From Bacteroidales bacterium (lineage in GTDB: Bacteria; Bacteroidota; Bacteroidia; Bacteroidales; JAOZQN01), in assembly GCA_029938985.1 (NCBI GenBank), contig JAOZTW010000215.1, positions 1 through 8,083 of the forward strand: a stretch of 8,083 nucleotides of DNA, written 5' to 3'. Made by a program: the position numbers and the translations under genes. The first letter of the stretch is position 1. The number at the start of each line of letters is the position of its first letter. Shown here one piece after another: positions 1 through 7,008 of the stretch. Below the pieces are notes generated by a model. That model worked only from the letters and a program-made list of their open reading frames with translations, searched no databases and was not told the DNA's origin.

Positions 1-105
1 ATATTTTTGTAAATACTTGTTAATCATACCAACACTGTTTTGTAGGGACTATCGCATAGAGTATAATATTTATTGTCAGATGCACAAGACTCGTTTGTTT
101 AAATT

Positions 106-149
106 ACTGTCGGTGTGGCTTTAAGCCACACCGACAGTAAACCGACAGT
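106..149. terminator. GC-rich perfect hairpin with a third arm copy
   Basis: Bases 106-121 are the exact reverse complement of 123-138 (16-bp arms around one central base; a real hairpin would open a 5-nt TTTAA loop). It stands out because its arms are GC-rich in very AT-rich DNA. The outer nine bases of the right arm, ACCGACAGT (130-138), recur at 141-149, so the left arm ACTGTCGGT (106-114) could pair with either copy. No long T tract follows on either strand, so this is not a textbook intrinsic terminator. It most likely ends transcription from a gene to the left of the window or is a dispersed intergenic repeat. An operator made of direct repeats 11 bp apart is a less likely alternative. 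Confidence 0.45.
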
Positions 150-172
150 CTAACATTTTGTATTTGGCATTC

Positions 173-206
173 AAATTATTAAAATTCTCATTTACAGAAG
201 TAAACT
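173..206. repeat. Probable relic of the thi-cluster repeat, opposite orientation
   Basis: These 34 bases match the reverse complement of the middle of the repeat copy at 5695-5727 with two mismatches and one single-base gap (31 of 34 by eye). They include the core CTCATTTACA-n-AAGTAAACT. The small inner stem TTTAC-nnnn-GTAAA is kept. Neither terminal GGCGTTTTTC end is recognisable around it, so it would be a truncated or decayed copy. Part of the similarity could come from AT-rich composition, but a 19-of-20 match in the core is hard to get by chance in a window this size. Confidence 0.42.
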
Positions 207-415
207 CAAACTTTATGAATTTTGAAATCCTTTATTTTTTTTTGTTTCTCGCAGAACTCGAACATTCAATAAAAATGCAAATTTATATTTTAATAACTAA
301 AATGCAAAAATAATATTGTTAATTAAAAAAAATATATTTCTTTTTTTATGAAATTTTTAAAAATATGTATCAAATAAGAAAAACATTACAATTATTAACT
401 TTTAAATTATAAATT

Positions 416-3400
416 ATGAAAAACCGAATTAGTAAAACATTGGTAATAAGCTCAATTGGTATAATTATAGTATTAATATCATTTAGCTTTATGAATAAAT
501 CAAATTATTTTGCAAAAACACCTCCAAGCGAAATTTTGAAAAATATTATTGAAAAATTTGAATCTTTTAGTCAAAAAACACAAGACGATAAAGTATATTT
601 GCATTTTGACAAAACACTATACAAGCCAGGAGAAACCATTTGGTTCTCTGCTTATGTGAGAAAAGGTAAAGATTTAAAAAAATCGGAGAAGAGTGATATT
701 GTTAATGTTGAACTTATTAGCCCGAAAGGAACAATTGTAAATACATTAAAAATAATAGTGAAAGATGGAGTTGCAAAAGGAGATTTTGCATTATCAGAAG
801 AAGTGGCAGGTGGAATATATAAAATTAAAGCTTCTACTAATTGGCAAAAAAACTTTGAAAATGATTTTATTTTTGAAAAAGAAATTCAGGTTCAAAAATT
901 TGTTTTACCTCGTTTGAAAATGAAACTTGATTTTATGAGAGATGCTTACGGAGCAAATGATAAAGTGGTGGCTGAATTGAATTTGAATACAAACGAAAAT
1001 AAAGCTTTGTCAAATTATGAAGCAAATTTTGTTGCAAAACTTGAAGGAAACGAACTAACAAAAGGAAAATTTGAAACTGACGATAAAGGAACTGCTTTTA
1101 TAAAATTTGAACTTCCAAATAATTTAAAATCAAACGATGGTTTGCTTAACGTAATGATTAGTTATGAAGGACAAACAGAATCTATTTCTCGTTCAATACC
1201 AATTGTATTAAATAATATTTCTTTGAGTTTTTTCCCCGAAGGTGGCGATATGATTAGTAGCTTGAACACAAATATCGCTTTTAGAGCATTAGACGAATTT
1301 GGCAAACCTGCTGATATTGTAGGAATTATTGTTGATAACTCTGATAATAAAATTGCTGATTTTAAAAGTTTTCACGACGGAATGGGTGGTTTTAATTTTA
1401 CACCAAAAAAAGGAGAAAAATATCATGCAAAAATAACAAAACCTGAAGGAATTACAGAAAAATACGAACTTCCAAAAATTGGAAAATCTGGATTTGTAAT
1501 GAATATTGATAATTTCAATAAAGATAAACTTTTGATAGAAATAAATTCTACAATAGATGATGAAATTTCGATAGTTGCTCAAGTTAGAGGGGAAATATAT
1601 TATTCGGATTCGCATAAAACCAAAATTGGAGAAAATGAAATTTCTTTTTCTACAAAAAAATTCCCTGTTGGTGTAACACAAGTAACTCTTTTTGATAGCA
1701 AAGGAATTGCAAGAGCCGAAAGACTTGTTTTTGTAAACAAAGACAAACAATTGAATATTAAAATTAAAACAAATAAAGAAAAATATTTGCCTCGAGAGAA
1801 AGTAAAAATGACTATTAGCTTACAAGACGAGAACGGTAATTCGGTTGCAGGAAATTTATCTGTTGCAGTTGTTGACGACCAGCTTCTTTCTTTTGCTGAT
1901 GATAAATCTGGAAATATTTTATCAAAATTATTATTGGAAAGCGATGTAGATATTCAAGTTGATGAACCTGCTTTTTATTTTGATAAAGAAGAAGCAGACG
2001 CAGACCAAGCTCTTGATTACCTGCTAATGACAGCTGGCTGGAGACGTTACACTTGGAAGCAAGTTATGGATAACAACGAGCCAGTAATTTCATTTTTGCC
2101 AGAACAAACAGTAGTTGGAGGACATGTTTATGATGCTTATACTTACGAAATTATTAAAAATGCAAAAATTGAAATTGGCGATTCAAAAGAATATTATTAT
2201 ACTGATAAAGAAGGAAAATTTGAAATTAGAGGGATTGATTTTGCGGATTATAATTATCTTAAAATAAGTGCTAAAAAATATAATGAGCAAGTTCAATATC
2301 TTTATACTTACAATAGTAATTATTCATTTTATATTTATAACAATTATCAAATAAGAAAACAAGAAAATAAAAATTGGAAAAAAGCAAGAAATGCTGTTGC
2401 TGTTGAAGATGATTTGAATTTTATGATTGAAGAAAATGAAATGATAAAGGAAGATGCTGTAAATGAGGTTGTTGTTGTGGCATTAGGTATATTACGCGAA
2501 GAGGTAAAGCTTCCTGTTGATGCAATTGTAGATGAAAAAAAACCTATTATTGATATTCCTGATGTTGATAATGGAATTGAAGGACCTGATGCTAATTTTG
2601 ACATGGAAATGGGCGAAGAATTCATAATGGAAGATATGAGATTAAAAGATGAACTTTTATGGGAAATAGACAAAAACACTTATTATAGAGCAAAAGAATT
2701 TCCATCGCCAGAGTATAATAAAAATGATAAAGTAGATGTTAGAACAGACTTTCGTTCAACTATTTACTGGAATGGAAATGTGGAATTTGATAAAAATGGA
2801 AAAGCTGAAATTGTGTTTTATAATTCAGATGCAATAAGCTCTTTTAAAGTTGTAACAGAGGGAATTAGTGATAATGGTTCTGTTGGACGTTCCGAACAAG
2901 TATTTTTCACTCAACTACCTTTTGCAATGAGTACTAAGCTACCTGTTGAGGTTGTAACCGAAGATATTGTATCAATTCCTTTGACTTTAAAAAATACTAC
3001 GAAAAAAGATATTGAAGGAAAACTAAATTTAGAAGCTCCTGCTGGTTTTGAATTAATGAGTCAATTAAATTATAATCAAATTATAAAAGCCGAAGAGACG
3101 AGAACTTTATATTTAAAATACAAAGTAAACAGTGGCAATGGAGAAAGCGATTTTAAAATTTCGTTCAAAGCATCTGGTTTAAATGATGCTTTTACACAAA
3201 AAATAAAAGTGGTTTCAAAAGGATTTCCTGTGCTTGCATCGTTTTCGGGGCAAGCTAAAGAAGCAAGTTATAAAGTTAATTTGCAAAATGTAGTAGACGG
3301 TTCTATTACTGCACAAGTAATTGCATATCCGTCTGTTGTGAGCGATTTAATGCAAGGTGTAGCATCTATTTTGAGAGAACCTTGTGGCTGTTTTGAGCAA

Positions 3401-4807
3401 ACATCAATGACAAGTTATCCTAATTTAATGGTTATGGATTACTTAAAAACCACAGATTGTGAAGATGAAAAATTGATGGCAAATGCAGAAGACTTATTAG
3501 ACAGAGGTTATGCAAAACTTACAAGTTACGAAACTCCCGAAAAAGGTTACGAATGGTTTGGTGGAGCTCCTGGTCATGAATCATTATCAGCTTATGGTTT
3601 AATGCAATTTAATGATATGCTTGGAGTGTATGATGGCGTTGATAAAGAAATGATTGACCGAACTGCGAACTGGTTAATGAGTAGAAAAGATGGCAAGGGT
3701 GGATTTTTACGTAACGGCAGAGCATTAGACAGCTATGGCGGTGCAGACCAAGAAATTACAAATGCTTATATTGTTTGGGCTTTATCAGAAGCAGGTTATA
3801 CAGATATTGAAAAAGAAGTTGAAACATCTTATGATATTGCAGTAAAAAGTAAAGATCCTTATTTAATGGGGCTTATGGCAAATACAATGTTTAATTTGAA
3901 AGATAACAAAAAAGCGGAAAGCTTGATGACAAGCTTGTATAAAATGCAAGATAAAAACGGAAGTTGGACTGGTGTAAAACATTCTATTACCAGAAGTTCT
4001 GGTGTTTCACTTTCCATAGAAACTACTTCAATTGTTACTATGGCTATGATAAAATCAAAATCTCCTAAAAATAATTCCATTCAAAAATCTATTAAATATT
4101 TAATGGAATCGAGAAATGGATATGGAACTTTTGGAAATACTCAGGGTACAATTTTAGCACTTAAAGCATTGACTGCTTTTGCTAAATTCTCTAAAAAAAC
4201 CGATGAAAGTGGTACTATTGAAATTTATGTGGACAAAGTAAAAGTTGCTGAATACTCGTATGAAAAAGGTGAAAATAAAGCAATAGAAATTACTGGTTTG
4301 GAAGAATATATTACAGAAGGAAAACATAAAATAGATGTAAAATATGTTGGAGCAAAAAACCCTCTCCCCTACTCTATTGCTGTTCAATGGAATACTACGT
4401 TACCAAATAGTTCGCCAGAATGTGTGATTGATTTTGATTGTAAACTGGCAACAAATAAAGCCAAAGTTGGAGAAAATGTTAGATTGTCGGTAAATTTGAC
4501 TAACAAAACAGCCGAAGGACAACCTATGACTGTTGCAATTATTGGAATACCAGCTGGTTTAACAGCTCAACCATGGCAACTAAAAGAACTACAAGAAAAA
4601 CAAGTTGTGGATTATTACGAAACTTCTGGAAATAATATTATTTTGTATTACAGAGATCTAGCACCTTCAGAAGTTCATACAATAAACCTTGATTTAAAAG
4701 CTGAACTACCAGGAATTTATGACGCTCCTGCTTCATCAGCATACCTATATTATACCAACGAATTTAAAGTATGGAAAGCTCTTGATATTATTGAAATAAA
4801 AAAATAA
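416..4807 (+). CDS. Alpha-2-macroglobulin family protein with thioester, envelope-anchored
   Basis: Seen in the 1463-residue product: one N-terminal hydrophobic segment (about 8-26) after a basic start and with no lipobox cysteine, suggesting a signal peptide or uncleaved anchor; an MG2 domain from about 60 (HFDKTLYKPGETIWFSAY); further MG-type beta domains, with FFPEGG at 272-277 and YLPREKVKM near 457; a conserved-looking DYLLMTAGWRRYTW stretch (534-547); a carboxypeptidase-regulatory-like beta domain (about 566-645); an acidic linker (about 660-775) with a SusC-like motif at 684-696; the A2M domain from about 778 (STIYWNG); the thioester motif PCGCFEQ (989-995; Cys992-Gln995) opening an alpha/alpha thioester domain with GAPGHESLSAYGL (1051-1063); and a C-terminal receptor-binding-like domain (about 1335-1460). 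In this family, proteolysis of a bait region exposes the thioester, which covalently traps the protease. Bacterial versions are thought to protect the periplasm and often sit beside pbpC, which is not seen here. The ATG start is chosen because it directly precedes the signal segment. The gene converges on thiF. Exact substrate and mechanism are unknown. Confidence 0.93.
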   Translation: MKNRISKTLVISSIGIIIVLISFSFMNKSNYFAKTPPSEILKNIIEKFESFSQKTQDDKVYLHFDKTLYKPGETIWFSAYVRKGKDLKKSEKSDIVNVELISPKGTIVNTLKIIVKDGVAKGDFALSEEVAGGIYKIKASTNWQKNFENDFIFEKEIQVQKFVLPRLKMKLDFMRDAYGANDKVVAELNLNTNENKALSNYEANFVAKLEGNELTKGKFETDDKGTAFIKFELPNNLKSNDGLLNVMISYEGQTESISRSIPIVLNNISLSFFPEGGDMISSLNTNIAFRALDEFGKPADIVGIIVDNSDNKIADFKSFHDGMGGFNFTPKKGEKYHAKITKPEGITEKYELPKIGKSGFVMNIDNFNKDKLLIEINSTIDDEISIVAQVRGEIYYSDSHKTKIGENEISFSTKKFPVGVTQVTLFDSKGIARAERLVFVNKDKQLNIKIKTNKEKYLPREKVKMTISLQDENGNSVAGNLSVAVVDDQLLSFADDKSGNILSKLLLESDVDIQVDEPAFYFDKEEADADQALDYLLMTAGWRRYTWKQVMDNNEPVISFLPEQTVVGGHVYDAYTYEIIKNAKIEIGDSKEYYYTDKEGKFEIRGIDFADYNYLKISAKKYNEQVQYLYTYNSNYSFYIYNNYQIRKQENKNWKKARNAVAVEDDLNFMIEENEMIKEDAVNEVVVVALGILREEVKLPVDAIVDEKKPIIDIPDVDNGIEGPDANFDMEMGEEFIMEDMRLKDELLWEIDKNTYYRAKEFPSPEYNKNDKVDVRTDFRSTIYWNGNVEFDKNGKAEIVFYNSDAISSFKVVTEGISDNGSVGRSEQVFFTQLPFAMSTKLPVEVVTEDIVSIPLTLKNTTKKDIEGKLNLEAPAGFELMSQLNYNQIIKAEETRTLYLKYKVNSGNGESDFKISFKASGLNDAFTQKIKVVSKGFPVLASFSGQAKEASYKVNLQNVVDGSITAQVIAYPSVVSDLMQGVASILREPCGCFEQTSMTSYPNLMVMDYLKTTDCEDEKLMANAEDLLDRGYAKLTSYETPEKGYEWFGGAPGHESLSAYGLMQFNDMLGVYDGVDKEMIDRTANWLMSRKDGKGGFLRNGRALDSYGGADQEITNAYIVWALSEAGYTDIEKEVETSYDIAVKSKDPYLMGLMANTMFNLKDNKKAESLMTSLYKMQDKNGSWTGVKHSITRSSGVSLSIETTSIVTMAMIKSKSPKNNSIQKSIKYLMESRNGYGTFGNTQGTILALKALTAFAKFSKKTDESGTIEIYVDKVKVAEYSYEKGENKAIEITGLEEYITEGKHKIDVKYVGAKNPLPYSIAVQWNTTLPNSSPECVIDFDCKLATNKAKVGENVRLSVNLTNKTAEGQPMTVAIIGIPAGLTAQPWQLKELQEKQVVDYYETSGNNIILYYRDLAPSEVHTINLDLKAELPGIYDAPASSAYLYYTNEFKVWKALDIIEIKK

Positions 4808-4809
4808 TA

Positions 4810-4862
4810 AATTAAGAATTAGGAATTAAGAATTAGGAATTCTTAATTCCTAATTCTTAATT
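4810..4862 (-). terminator. 25-bp perfect inverted repeat, likely terminator of the thi cluster
   Basis: Bases 4810-4834 are the exact reverse complement of 4838-4862, leaving a 3-base AGG centre. The left arm plus centre is two perfect tandem copies of the 14-mer AATTAAGAATTAGG (4810-4823 and 4824-4837). The element fills the 75-bp gap between the stop codons of two convergent genes. Read leftwards (the thiF direction), the stem is followed by TATTATTTTTTTATT, a T-rich tract fitting intrinsic termination of the thi transcript. Read rightwards, the following sequence (GCCATTTACGG) is not T-rich, so termination of the macroglobulin message is less clear. The stem is very AT-rich and part of it recurs at the end of thiH, so it may also be a dispersed repeat adopted as a terminator. 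Confidence 0.6.
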
Positions 4863-4882
4863 GCCATTTACGGCGTTGTGTC

Positions 4883-5590
4883 TTAGTAATTTAAAATATT
4901 TGTTTGCATAGTTCTACTGTCAAGCAAAAATAATTTTTCCGACAAAACACCGTCCATATTCAGTAATATTTTTATAACTTCATTGGCTTGTATTGAGCCA
5001 ATTATTCCAGGTAACACACCTAACACTCCTAATCTGCTTTTTTCGTTTTCATCAATCTCGGGTTGTTCTGTAAAAAGCTGTTTGTACGATTTTCCATTTT
5101 TATAATTAAAAACAGAAACTTGTCCCGTAAATTTTGATATTGAACCATAAACCATTGGTATAGATAGAGTTTTAGATATTATATCAATAATATATCTACT
5201 TTCATAATTATCTGTACAATCAACTATTATTTGGTAGTCATCAATAATTGATTTGTAATTATCAGTACTAATTCGAGTTACATAAGTTTTTATTTCTATT
5301 AACGGATTTATAGCTTGCAATCTGTTTTTTGCTATTTCAATTTTAAATTTTCCTAAATCGTTAGTAGTATATAAAACCTGTCTTTGTAGGTTACTCAAAC
5401 TCACAATATCATCATCTACAATTCCAATTTTTCCCACTCCAGCAGCACAAAGATAAGTTAACACAGGAGAACCTAATCCGCCTGCTCCAACCACTAATAC
5501 TTTGGAATTATGTAGTTTTACCTGTCCATCTTCTTTTATTTCTGGTAAAATTATATGTCTATTATATCGTTCTTTAAATTCGTTGTTCAT
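4883..5590 (-). CDS. thiF: ThiF/MoeB/HesA-family adenylyltransferase acting on sulfur carrier ThiS
   Basis: Family role: an E1-like cytoplasmic enzyme that uses ATP to adenylate the C-terminal Gly-Gly of ThiS so that sulfur can be loaded as a thiocarboxylate. Seen in the 235-residue product: the opening RYNRHIILPEI typical of MoeB/ThiF proteins; the nucleotide-binding loop GAGGLGSP (35-42); the acidic DDD (59-61), then SNLQRQ (66-71) with the conserved Arg70; the basic GKFK (80-83); DCTDNYESRY (124-133); and the C-terminal GVLGVLPGIIGSIQANE (188-204). Odd: there is no Cys after Cys125. The usual CxxC after the crossover region is replaced by SYKQ (168-171), the cysteine usually found before GVLGV is absent, and the chain stops before the usual final CxxC. 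The zinc site and the ThiS-linking Cys known from E. coli ThiF therefore appear lost. It is the last gene of the thiG-thiH-thiF cluster. MoeB (molybdopterin) is the alternative, but the thi neighbours favour ThiF. Confidence 0.87.
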   Translation of the reverse strand: MNNEFKERYNRHIILPEIKEDGQVKLHNSKVLVVGAGGLGSPVLTYLCAAGVGKIGIVDDDIVSLSNLQRQVLYTTNDLGKFKIEIAKNRLQAINPLIEIKTYVTRISTDNYKSIIDDYQIIVDCTDNYESRYIIDIISKTLSIPMVYGSISKFTGQVSVFNYKNGKSYKQLFTEQPEIDENEKSRLGVLGVLPGIIGSIQANEVIKILLNMDGVLSEKLFLLDSRTMQTNILNY

Positions 5591-5642
5591 TAATATCTTT
5601 ATTTAGTTATTAGTGGTTTGTTATTAAATACAATGGAAATTC

Positions 5643-5765
5643 GGCGTTTTTCACGAGTGTCAAACTCAAGGCTTTTTTGAAATATTAGAATTAAAGTTTA
5701 CTTTTGTAAATGAGCATTTTAAAATTTCAACAGTAACGAAGAAATTGATACTCATGAAAAACGCC
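5643..5765. repeat. MITE-like repeat, copy 1, in the thiF-thiH gap
   Basis: A 123-bp element bounded by GGCGTTTTTC on the left and GAAAAACGCC on the right. The ends form an inverted repeat matching at 19 of the outer 21 bases. A second copy at 7009-7129 is about 85% identical by eye, in the same orientation, with one 2-base gap. There is no coding capacity, and an inner weak stem TTTAC/GTAAA sits near the middle. Size, terminal inverted repeats and intergenic placement fit a non-autonomous transposable element (MITE). Flanks are AT-rich (AATTC on the left, AATTA on the right) without a clean target duplication. A structured RNA element within the thi transcript is the alternative. Confidence 0.72.
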
Positions 5766-5837
5766 AATTAGTGAATAAATATGTAACAAAACAGGGGTAA
5801 TAATATTATGAGGTTGTAGGTTTTTAAAGTGTAAACC

Positions 5838-5855
5838 AATTCTTAATTCCTAATT
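5838..5855. repeat. 18-bp repeat shared with the palindrome after thiF, overlapping the thiH stop
   Basis: AATTCTTAATTCCTAATT here is identical to 4838-4855, the right arm of the palindrome between the convergent genes. Read leftwards it encodes the final Arg-Asn and the TAA stop of thiH, then continues into the gap. The shared block ends abruptly on both sides. This suggests a small dispersed repeat that has become the end of a gene. With only two sites in the window, and low complexity, independent origin cannot be excluded. Confidence 0.6.
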
Positions 5856-6967
5856 ATTTGCAGGCTTGTGTCCCAATCTTTCCAAACGGTTTGGTAACCT
5901 TTTGAGCGAATAAGTTCCGATATTTCTTTTGCTGTTCTGTTATCGTTTACCGAAAATTGTTCTAAATCTTTGTTTTCCAAAGGGTTTGCATAACCTCCAG
6001 GATTGGTTCTTGATTCGGCACTCATTGAAGTAACACCAAGTTGTAACATATTGTCTCTAAAATTTTTACTCTCTCGTGTGGATAAAGCCAATTCAACATT
6101 TTCGTCAAACAAGCGATAAGCAAAAATTAGTTGTGCCAAATCTTTATCGGTCATAACTTGGTTTGGCTCAAATGTTCCAGTATGTGGGCGTAGTCTTGGA
6201 AATGAAACAGAATATTTTGTCTTCCAGAATTTTTTTTGAAGATATTTAAAATGTAGAGCAGTAAATAAACTATCTGTACGCCAATCTTCTAAGCCTGCCA
6301 AAATTCCAAGTCCTATTTTATGAACTCCAGCACGTCCTAATTTTTCGTAAGTGTCAATTCTGTTTTCAAACGAGGCTTTGTTACCTTTTAAATGATATTT
6401 TGAATATTTATTAATATTATAAGTCTCTTGATACAAATAAACTGTATTTAAACCAAAATCAATCAGTTGTTTATATTCATTTTCTAGCAAAGGCTGTACT
6501 TCTATAGAAATAAGGGAAATGTGATTTTGTATTATTTCAAATACTTGTTTAAAATAACCAATTCCAGCTTTTACATCAGCCTCACCAGTAACCAAAAGGA
6601 GGTGTTCAAAACCGAGTTTTTTTATTGCTTTTACCTCGTCTTCAATTTCTTTGTAGCTCAAAACTTTTCTTTTAATTTTGTTACTAGAACTAAAACCACA
6701 GTAAACACAATTATTTTCACAAAAATTTGACAAATACAGAGGAACATACAATTGAATTGTTTTTCCAAAACGTTTTTGGGTTAACGCCTTACTTTTATTC
6801 GCCATTTGTTCAATATAAGGTTGTGCGGCAGGCGAAATTAACGACATAAAACCGTCAATATCAATTATATTAGAGTTTAATGCTTTTATAACATCACTGC
6901 TCGTTTTGTTATATATTGATTTACTTAGCGTGTCCCAGTTGTTGTTTTTTATTAAATCTATAAACAT
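5843..6967 (-). CDS. thiH: 2-iminoacetate synthase ThiH (radical SAM tyrosine lyase)
   Basis: Family role: cleaves tyrosine with S-adenosylmethionine and a [4Fe-4S] cluster, giving dehydroglycine (2-iminoacetate) for the thiazole ring and p-cresol as by-product; cytoplasmic and oxygen-sensitive. Seen in the 374-residue product: the cluster motif C-x3-C-x2-C at Cys83, Cys87 and Cys90 (NFCENNCVYCGF); LLLVTGE (123-129), the counterpart of the SAM-binding GGE strand; SIEVQPL (154-160); GLGILAGLEDWR (219-230); SFPRLRPHTGTF (255-266); SAESRTNPGGY (316-326); and the typical ending VWKDWD (361-366). Length is close to the E. coli enzyme (377). The start places a short helical N-terminus before the barrel as in homologues. 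The last residues (Ile-Ile-Arg-Asn) and stop run into an 18-bp repeat shared with the palindrome downstream of thiF. It lies between thiG and thiF, with 193 and 252 bp gaps each holding a repeat copy. Confidence 0.95.
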   Translation of the reverse strand: MFIDLIKNNNWDTLSKSIYNKTSSDVIKALNSNIIDIDGFMSLISPAAQPYIEQMANKSKALTQKRFGKTIQLYVPLYLSNFCENNCVYCGFSSSNKIKRKVLSYKEIEDEVKAIKKLGFEHLLLVTGEADVKAGIGYFKQVFEIIQNHISLISIEVQPLLENEYKQLIDFGLNTVYLYQETYNINKYSKYHLKGNKASFENRIDTYEKLGRAGVHKIGLGILAGLEDWRTDSLFTALHFKYLQKKFWKTKYSVSFPRLRPHTGTFEPNQVMTDKDLAQLIFAYRLFDENVELALSTRESKNFRDNMLQLGVTSMSAESRTNPGGYANPLENKDLEQFSVNDNRTAKEISELIRSKGYQTVWKDWDTSLQIIRN

Positions 6968-7008
6968 TTGTAAATAAATAGTTTTATGAATGTATCAAAA
7001 GAAAAATA

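Larger units (their letters stand above)
1..415. other. Gene-free, AT-rich upstream region
   Basis: No convincing coding frame or RNA gene is seen on either strand. The region contains a GC-rich hairpin (106-138) with an additional arm copy at 141-149, a probable repeat relic (173-206), and two copies of the 10-mer AAAATGCAAA (272-281 and 299-308) spaced 27 bp apart. The last 150 bases are almost pure A/T and lead into the macroglobulin start codon. A Bacteroidota-type promoter (TTG, about 20 bp, then TAnnTTTG) was looked for. Only a one-mismatch -7-like TAATATTG (311-318) is present, without a matching upstream TTG, so no promoter is called. Confidence 0.6.

Noticed and set aside
240..270. 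Leftward-strand GTTCGAGTTC resembling the T-loop of a tRNA
   Set aside because: The flanking bases do not form the 5-bp T stem, and no acceptor, D or anticodon arms are present nearby; no tRNA or attachment-site claim is supported.
1289..1750. Open frame of 153 codons on the minus strand within the macroglobulin gene
   Set aside because: It lies opposite a well-supported coding region and its product is a low-complexity Phe/Ile/Asn-rich shadow without a recognisable domain. The other antisense frames in this gene look the same.
416..4807. Macroglobulin plus neighbouring genes as a new defence or secretion system
   Set aside because: The only neighbours in the window are thiamine genes on the opposite strand, with no pbpC, protease, toxin or secretion gene; there is no evidence of a shared system.
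5591..5842. Possible missed small gene such as thiS in the thiF-thiH gap
   Set aside because: No frame encodes a ThiS-like 66-residue protein ending in Gly-Gly; the gap is explained by the repeat copy and AT-rich sequence.
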